Below are positions 60,000-64,000 of a DNA stretch of 64,000 nt, piece after piece. The DNA is from Agaribacillus aureus (GTDB lineage: Bacteria > Bacteroidota > Bacteroidia > Cytophagales > Cyclobacteriaceae). The notes beneath the pieces are model-generated. The model was not told the origin of the DNA and ran no database searches. It saw nothing but the letters and a program-made list of their open reading frames with translations. The stretch is taken from positions 620,001 through 684,000 of the forward strand of contig JAUJEB010000004.1 of NCBI GenBank assembly GCA_030442055.1, given 5' to 3'. The position numbers were made by a program, and so were the translations under genes. Within the stretch, counting starts at the first letter, position 1, and each line of letters starts with the position of its first letter.

Positions 60000-60170
60000 A
60001 ATTTCCTGGTCTCTATCCGGGTGCCGTTGGGTTGAGTTTTCAAAGGCAATGGCTTGAATAATGGATAATTTTACTCAAAATGCATCGTTTATAGAAAATG
60101 GATGGGTTTTGTATGTTTACATTTTGCTAACCATTGTAATTTTACGTCAAAAGGCCTCTGAATTAAAAGT

Positions 60171-62072
60171 TTGAAGTTAAATTTTTTATATAGCTTACTT
60201 TTCATTTTGTTATGGTTACCCCATCATAACACACTGGCACAACACGCCAGTGCCGGCGGACGCTTTGAAGCCGATTACATTAAAGGTTGCGCGCCTCTTA
60301 CTGTGAACATAACCCAGGTGGGTCTTCCGGGGCTTACCAGAACTTACGATTATGACAGGGACGGATTGTTTGAAGGAAACCTTACCACCTATACTTTTAC
60401 CGCTCCGGGTACTTATACCATTCTGGAAATTGTAGCCAATCAAATACCCCGTGCCGATAGTATTACCATAGAAGTTATTGAGCCGCTGGAACCCGAATAT
60501 ACCGTTAGAAATTGTGCTAACAACAATGTCAAAATTGATATTACCGACACCTACTATGATCGTTTTTTCATCGATTTTGGCGACGGCACCAATTTGACCG
60601 TCAACCGGGGAGATAATGTACCACCACATAATTATGGTGTACCCAATAGCTACACTATCACCGTCAGAGGTATTATGAACGGCGCCAACGACAATTGCGC
60701 AGAAAGGATCGTAAACATCAATACGGTCAATAACCTGGTGCCAGCTTCCATCAACTCGCTCAATGTCACCACGATCGATCCCGGAACAGGAAGTCTTGTG
60801 CTGTCTTACAGCCTTAATCCCGATATAGTTTATGAACTGGAACAGGCGGTCAATGAAGCGCAAAATTTTCAAATGGTGGAAGTGCTAACAGAGCCTACCC
60901 TGAAAATAGTTGAAAACCTGAATACCCAGGATAATTATTACTGTTACAGAATTAGGGCAACGGATGTCTGCTCCGCAACAACAATTTACTCCGATACCAT
61001 TTGTAGTATCGTACTTGACGCTGTTGCCCAGGACAATAATAATAGCATATCCTGGACCACCGAGAATTTAAATTTTTCCAATTACACCGTAATCAGAGAC
61101 AACAATCCTATTAGCGTAATTAACAATGCTGCGCAGACGCGGTATGATGACAGCAATGTGATTTGCAATCAGGACTACTGCTACCAATTGGTTAACAATT
61201 ATGCCAACGGGCTGATCTCCACCTCCGGCCAACAATGTGTCACAGCTTTCAGTACGGATATTCCTGACCCGATCCAGGAGATTACAAGTTCGGTTGTCAA
61301 TAATGAAATTAATATCACGTGGGATATTCCCGCCAATGAAACACCGGCTCGTTACTTCATCCGCAAGTCCGTCAATAATGAGCCTTCCGCGCCTGTAGAT
61401 ACTGTAGACAGCAATAATTATATTGACAATGACGTCAACATCCCGGCTAACACTTACTGTTACAACATTAGTTACGAGGATCAATGTGGCAATACTTCCC
61501 TGTTAAGCCCGGCGACTTGTCCAATAATACTTACGGGAAGCCTTGAGTCAAATAACCAGGTTTCTCTGACCTGGACCGACTATCAGGGTTGGTCCATGGG
61601 TGTCAATCAGTATTTTGTTGATGTATTTGATAACGAGGGAAATTTACTGGGGTCAGTCCCTGTGGGCAATACATTATCCTTTCTCGATGACGCCCTGGCC
61701 AGGGGTTCTCAAATATTATTTTATCAAATCAGGGCTGTCTCCAACGACGCGACGCCGAGGGAAAGTGTTTCCAACATATTCAGGGTTCAACTGGAAGTAT
61801 TGATCTTCTTACCCAATGCCTTCACTCCTAACGGAGACGGTTTAAATGATTTTTTTGAAGCCAAAGGCCTTTTCTTCCAAAGTTTTAGCATGAAAATTTT
61901 CAATCGTTGGGGAGAATTAATCTTTGTTTCAGACAATGCCGATGTAGGGTGGGACGGCACCTTTAATGGTAAACTCATGCCTGAGGCCACCTATGTTTAC
62001 CGGGTGGATGTAACGGATTTCACCGGGCTTAAATCGTCCAGGTCAGGTGGGGTATTATTATTGCGTAAATAA
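60171..62072 (+). CDS. Secreted PKD/FN3-like protein with gliding-motility CHU_C domain
   Basis: The 633-residue protein has a Sec signal ending in HNTLAQ. A PKD-like domain at about 30-105 (GCAPLTVNITQ, YTFTAPGTYTILEI) is followed by repeated FN3-like units with Cys pairs (NYYCYRIRATDVCS, CYNISYEDQCGN). A C-terminal CHU_C domain lies at about 543-633 (FLPNAFTPNGDGLNDFFEA, KIFNRWGELIF, GWDGTFNGK). CHU_C marks type IX secretion cargo or gliding proteins. The start is TTG at 60171: an in-frame TGA at 60159-60161 and the signal peptide leave no other choice. It stands alone. Confidence 0.93.
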   Translation: MKLNFLYSLLFILLWLPHHNTLAQHASAGGRFEADYIKGCAPLTVNITQVGLPGLTRTYDYDRDGLFEGNLTTYTFTAPGTYTILEIVANQIPRADSITIEVIEPLEPEYTVRNCANNNVKIDITDTYYDRFFIDFGDGTNLTVNRGDNVPPHNYGVPNSYTITVRGIMNGANDNCAERIVNINTVNNLVPASINSLNVTTIDPGTGSLVLSYSLNPDIVYELEQAVNEAQNFQMVEVLTEPTLKIVENLNTQDNYYCYRIRATDVCSATTIYSDTICSIVLDAVAQDNNNSISWTTENLNFSNYTVIRDNNPISVINNAAQTRYDDSNVICNQDYCYQLVNNYANGLISTSGQQCVTAFSTDIPDPIQEITSSVVNNEINITWDIPANETPARYFIRKSVNNEPSAPVDTVDSNNYIDNDVNIPANTYCYNISYEDQCGNTSLLSPATCPIILTGSLESNNQVSLTWTDYQGWSMGVNQYFVDVFDNEGNLLGSVPVGNTLSFLDDALARGSQILFYQIRAVSNDATPRESVSNIFRVQLEVLIFLPNAFTPNGDGLNDFFEAKGLFFQSFSMKIFNRWGELIFVSDNADVGWDGTFNGKLMPEATYVYRVDVTDFTGLKSSRSGGVLLLRK

Positions 62073-62157
62073 CGCTGTCGCCTTCCATCAACCTTATTAA
62101 CTAATAGATTTAAAGAATACTGCGCTCCCTGGAATATGAATTCACCCATAAATAGAA

Positions 62158-62165
62158 TACTTTTG
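62158..62165 (+). promoter_or_regulatory. Possible -7 element of ybaB (TACTTTTG)
   Basis: TACTTTTG matches TAnnTTTG, 23 bp before the ybaB ATG. No clear -33 box is visible. Confidence 0.35.
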
Positions 62166-62187
62166 TGATTAAAAATAATAGAGCAAT

Positions 62188-62520
62188 ATGTTTGACATGA
62201 TGAAAATGATGGGTAAGATCAAGGAGGCCCAGGAAAAAATTCAGGAAGCCCAAAAAGCTTTGACAAAGCTGGAAATTACAGCTGAGTCCGGCGCGGGGAT
62301 GGTAAAGGCTACTGTAAACGGAAAAAAACAATTGATTGATCTGGACATAGACAACTCCCTCGTGAAACCCGGTGACGAAGACATGTTGAAAGATTTAATC
62401 ATTGCGGCTGTCAATAAGGCCATTGAAGATGCGGATGAACTAGCCAAGGAGGAAATCAAAAAATCAACGGAGGGAATTATACCCAACATTCCGGGGATGA
62501 ACCTCGGTGGGCTTTTTTAG
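62188..62520 (+). CDS. ybaB: YbaB/EbfC-family nucleoid-associated protein
   Basis: The 110-residue protein is YbaB/EbfC: MFDMMKMMGKIKEAQEKIQEAQKAL as the first helix (given here as 1-25, typical of the family), then TAESGAGMVKATVNGKKQL, DIDNSLVKPGDEDMLKDLI and AAVNKAIEDADELAKEEI. It forms a tweezer-like dimer that binds DNA. It usually sits next to dnaX and recR, but not here. The glycosyltransferase gene starts directly after its stop. Confidence 0.95.
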   Translation: MFDMMKMMGKIKEAQEKIQEAQKALTKLEITAESGAGMVKATVNGKKQLIDLDIDNSLVKPGDEDMLKDLIIAAVNKAIEDADELAKEEIKKSTEGIIPNIPGMNLGGLF

Positions 62521-63537
62521 ATGAGCAGGGTAGCCATAGTCATTCTTAACTATAATGGTAAGAATTATTTAGAGCAATTTTTACCTACCTTAAAAAAATA
62601 CAGCCGGGGACACACCATTTTTGTGGCGGATAATCATTCCACCGACGACTCTGTGGATTTTCTTACCAAACACCACCACGATGTAGAAAAGATCCTTTTA
62701 TCTCAAAACTATGGCTTCAGCGAAGGGTATAATCAGGCACTGCAAAAAATAGAAGCTGATTATTATATATTGATTAATTCAGACATAGAAGTTACCGAGG
62801 GTTGGATAGCGCCTATCATAGCCCTGATGGATCAGAACCCTGAAATAGCGGCCTGTCAGCCCAAGATCCTCTCCTTTGAAAATAAAGACAAATTTGAATA
62901 CGCCGGTGCCGCCGGTGGGTTTATTGACACATTAGGTTACCCGTTCTGTCGGGGGCGTCTTTTTGAAACAATCGAAAGTGACACCGGTCAATACGACGAT
63001 AACCGCGAAATATTCTGGGCTACCGGCGCCTGCCTTTTTGTGAGGGCTGAGGCTTATGTCAAGGCAGGGGGGCTGGATAAAGACTATTTTGCACATATGG
63101 AAGAAATAGACTTGTGCTGGCGGCTGAAACGGATGGGATATAGTATATTTTATTGTGGAAACAGTCAGGTTTATCACATCGGGGGTGGAACCTTACATAA
63201 AACCAATAGTTTCAAAACCTATCTGAACTTCAGAAACAGCCTTGTCACGCTTTATAAAAACACACCCTTCAGCCAATTATTGTGGAAAATGCCATTGCGC
63301 TGGATTTTGGATGTACTGGCGGCCTTTCGGTTCCTGACCCAATGGTCATTTGACAACTTTTGGGCCATAGGCAAAGCGCACACTGCTTTTTTAAGAAACC
63401 TGCTAAAAATCGAGGCGAAACGCAAAAAAGTATTGAAATTGGGCTCAAAAACACAATTTAAGGAAATCTATAAAGGATTAATTGTGGTGGCTTATTTTCT
63501 GAAAAAAGTGCGGATATATTCCCATTTGAAACACTAG
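62521..63537 (+). CDS. Family 2 glycosyltransferase
   Basis: The 338-residue protein is a GT2 enzyme: VAIVILNYNGKNYLEQFLPTL at the start, ADNHSTDDSV, the DxD-type INSDIEV (about 90-96), ATGACLFVRAEAYVKAGGLD and a catalytic-type EEIDLCWRLKRMGY. It resembles rhamnosyl/dTDP-sugar transferases (WbbL-like). No full membrane span is evident, though basic and hydrophobic parts near 255-290 may contact the membrane. The ATG directly follows the ybaB stop, so the two are translationally coupled. Its stop overlaps the PspC gene by four bases. Confidence 0.93.
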   Translation: MSRVAIVILNYNGKNYLEQFLPTLKKYSRGHTIFVADNHSTDDSVDFLTKHHHDVEKILLSQNYGFSEGYNQALQKIEADYYILINSDIEVTEGWIAPIIALMDQNPEIAACQPKILSFENKDKFEYAGAAGGFIDTLGYPFCRGRLFETIESDTGQYDDNREIFWATGACLFVRAEAYVKAGGLDKDYFAHMEEIDLCWRLKRMGYSIFYCGNSQVYHIGGGTLHKTNSFKTYLNFRNSLVTLYKNTPFSQLLWKMPLRWILDVLAAFRFLTQWSFDNFWAIGKAHTAFLRNLLKIEAKRKKVLKLGSKTQFKEIYKGLIVVAYFLKKVRIYSHLKH

Positions 63538-63752
63538 AAATACCAAACCCTGTTATTTCTCCTTCTCAGGTGCTTCCTGAAGTTAATGATAAAAGCAAGC
63601 GTCAGGTAGATGATAATTGGCGACCCAAAGGTTAAAAAAGAAGCGTAAACAAAAAATAATCTAATGCTGGCAATAGGTATTTTAAGTTTTTCTCCTAACT
63701 TCGTGCAAACACCAAAAGCTTGTGATTCGAAGAAATATTGAATTTTACGCAT
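63534..63752 (-). CDS. PspC-domain membrane protein
   Basis: The 72-residue protein is essentially a PspC domain: FGVCTKLGEKLKIPIASIRLFFVYASFL, then one or two hydrophobic segments (PIIIYLTLAFIINF) and a basic end. PspC proteins sit in the inner membrane and take part in envelope-stress responses. It is convergent with the GT2 gene, with a 4-bp overlap. Confidence 0.85.
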   Translation of the reverse strand: MRKIQYFFESQAFGVCTKLGEKLKIPIASIRLFFVYASFLTFGSPIIIYLTLAFIINFRKHLRRRNNRVWYF

Positions 63753-63835
63753 TGTATCTTTTAAAGAAAGATTTGCAAATATAATAAAGAAAATAAGGAA
63801 TTATTTCGAATATTAAAAGATTTTTTCACTTAAAA

Positions 63836-63866
63836 TTGCATTCGTAATTTTATAAATATAGTTTTG
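63836..63866 (+). promoter_or_regulatory. Bacteroidota-type promoter of the terminal lipoprotein gene
   Basis: TTG at 63836-63838 and TAGTTTTG at 63859-63866 are 20 bp apart, fitting the TTG/TAnnTTTG pattern. Transcription would begin near 63873, about 21 bp before the ATG at 63894. Confidence 0.55.
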
Positions 63867-63893
63867 CACTTCGACACAACCAAAATTTTAAAT

Positions 63894-64000
63894 ATGACTT
63901 TTATGAAAAAATTAGTTTATGCGTTATTCCTAGTTGGGATTTTATCTTTTTCAGGATGTTCATTGAGCCAAATGGTTAAAATGGCCGATCAACAACAACT
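63894..64000 (+). CDS. Lipoprotein, N-terminal fragment only (continues outside window)
   Basis: Thirty-five codons are visible. ATG 63894 (or 63903) is followed by a lipoprotein signal, LVGILSFSGC, then SLSQMVKMADQQQL. The rest lies beyond the window, so the family cannot be assigned. It has its own promoter, divergent from the PspC gene. Confidence 0.8.
   Translation, partial: MTFMKKLVYALFLVGILSFSGCSLSQMVKMADQQQ

Noticed and set aside
60216-60872. 218-codon open frame on minus opposite the CHU_C gene
   Set aside because: It has no recognisable motif or signal, and the plus frame carries PKD and CHU_C domains.
1-64000. tRNA, rRNA, CRISPR array, riboswitch or insertion sequence
   Set aside because: No cloverleaf-type GGTTCRAATCC arm, repeat-spacer array, transposase motif or recognisable riboswitch core was seen on reading both strands, although a covariance-model search was not possible.

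Overview
The window comes from the chromosome of a Bacteroidota bacterium, most likely Cytophagales (Flammeovirgaceae or Cyclobacteriaceae type). The evidence is SusC/SusD proteins, DUF4249 with a CarboxypepD_reg-type TonB receptor, FecR with a DUF4974-like tail, a gliding-motility/T9SS C-terminal (CHU_C) protein, GIN/DUF2807 proteins, an RRM protein, split-alpha pntAA/pntAB/pntB, TAnnTTTG-type -7 promoter elements and little use of Shine-Dalgarno sites. I saw no tRNA, rRNA, CRISPR array, insertion sequence or phage gene. The genes look chromosomal and largely intact.

Layout. 1-8230 (minus): SusC, SusD, a small lipoprotein, an S66 LD-carboxypeptidase, and a lipoprotein fusing a class A beta-lactamase-like domain to an M14 zinc carboxypeptidase. 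This could be a muropeptide or peptide scavenging locus. 8490-11064: an orphan regulator-like protein, a GT-A glycosyltransferase and a lysine-rich histone H1-like protein. 11359-14254: proton-translocating NAD(P) transhydrogenase. 14579-18979: a GIN-domain protein, a TIR-transmembrane-WD40 protein and an ACP phosphodiesterase. 19005-25675 (minus): a complete six-gene ebo cluster (eboA-F), preceded by a metallopeptidase lipoprotein.

26916-31182 (minus): glycosylasparaginase, ROK sugar kinase and a NagB-PIG-L fusion. Together these could carry GlcNAc-Asn to fructose-6-phosphate. 31273-36374 (minus): an ankyrin-VOC fusion, a TlpA thioredoxin and an ABC ATPase/permease/GntR/GIN operon. 36701-44897: tex, a SpmA-SpmB type membrane protein, an ABC3/FtsX permease without its ATPase and an EEP-family hydrolase.

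45286-50619 is visibly AT-richer: a secreted ThuA-like protein, a 1075-residue SGNH/PVC-type dehydrogenase/cytochrome c lipoprotein and an AraC regulator. It is a candidate acquired module. 50942-58357 holds envelope proteins, an orphan FecR, an RRM protein, a phosphodiesterase, a second Lys/Ala-rich tail protein and a DUF4249/TonB-receptor pair. 58626-64000 holds hisS, a CHU_C protein, ybaB, a family 2 glycosyltransferase, a PspC protein and the start of a lipoprotein gene.

Several starts are non-ATG (TTG or GTG), each supported by a nearby upstream in-frame stop or by the position of a signal peptide or core strand. All functional calls rest on motif recognition by eye. No database search was run.
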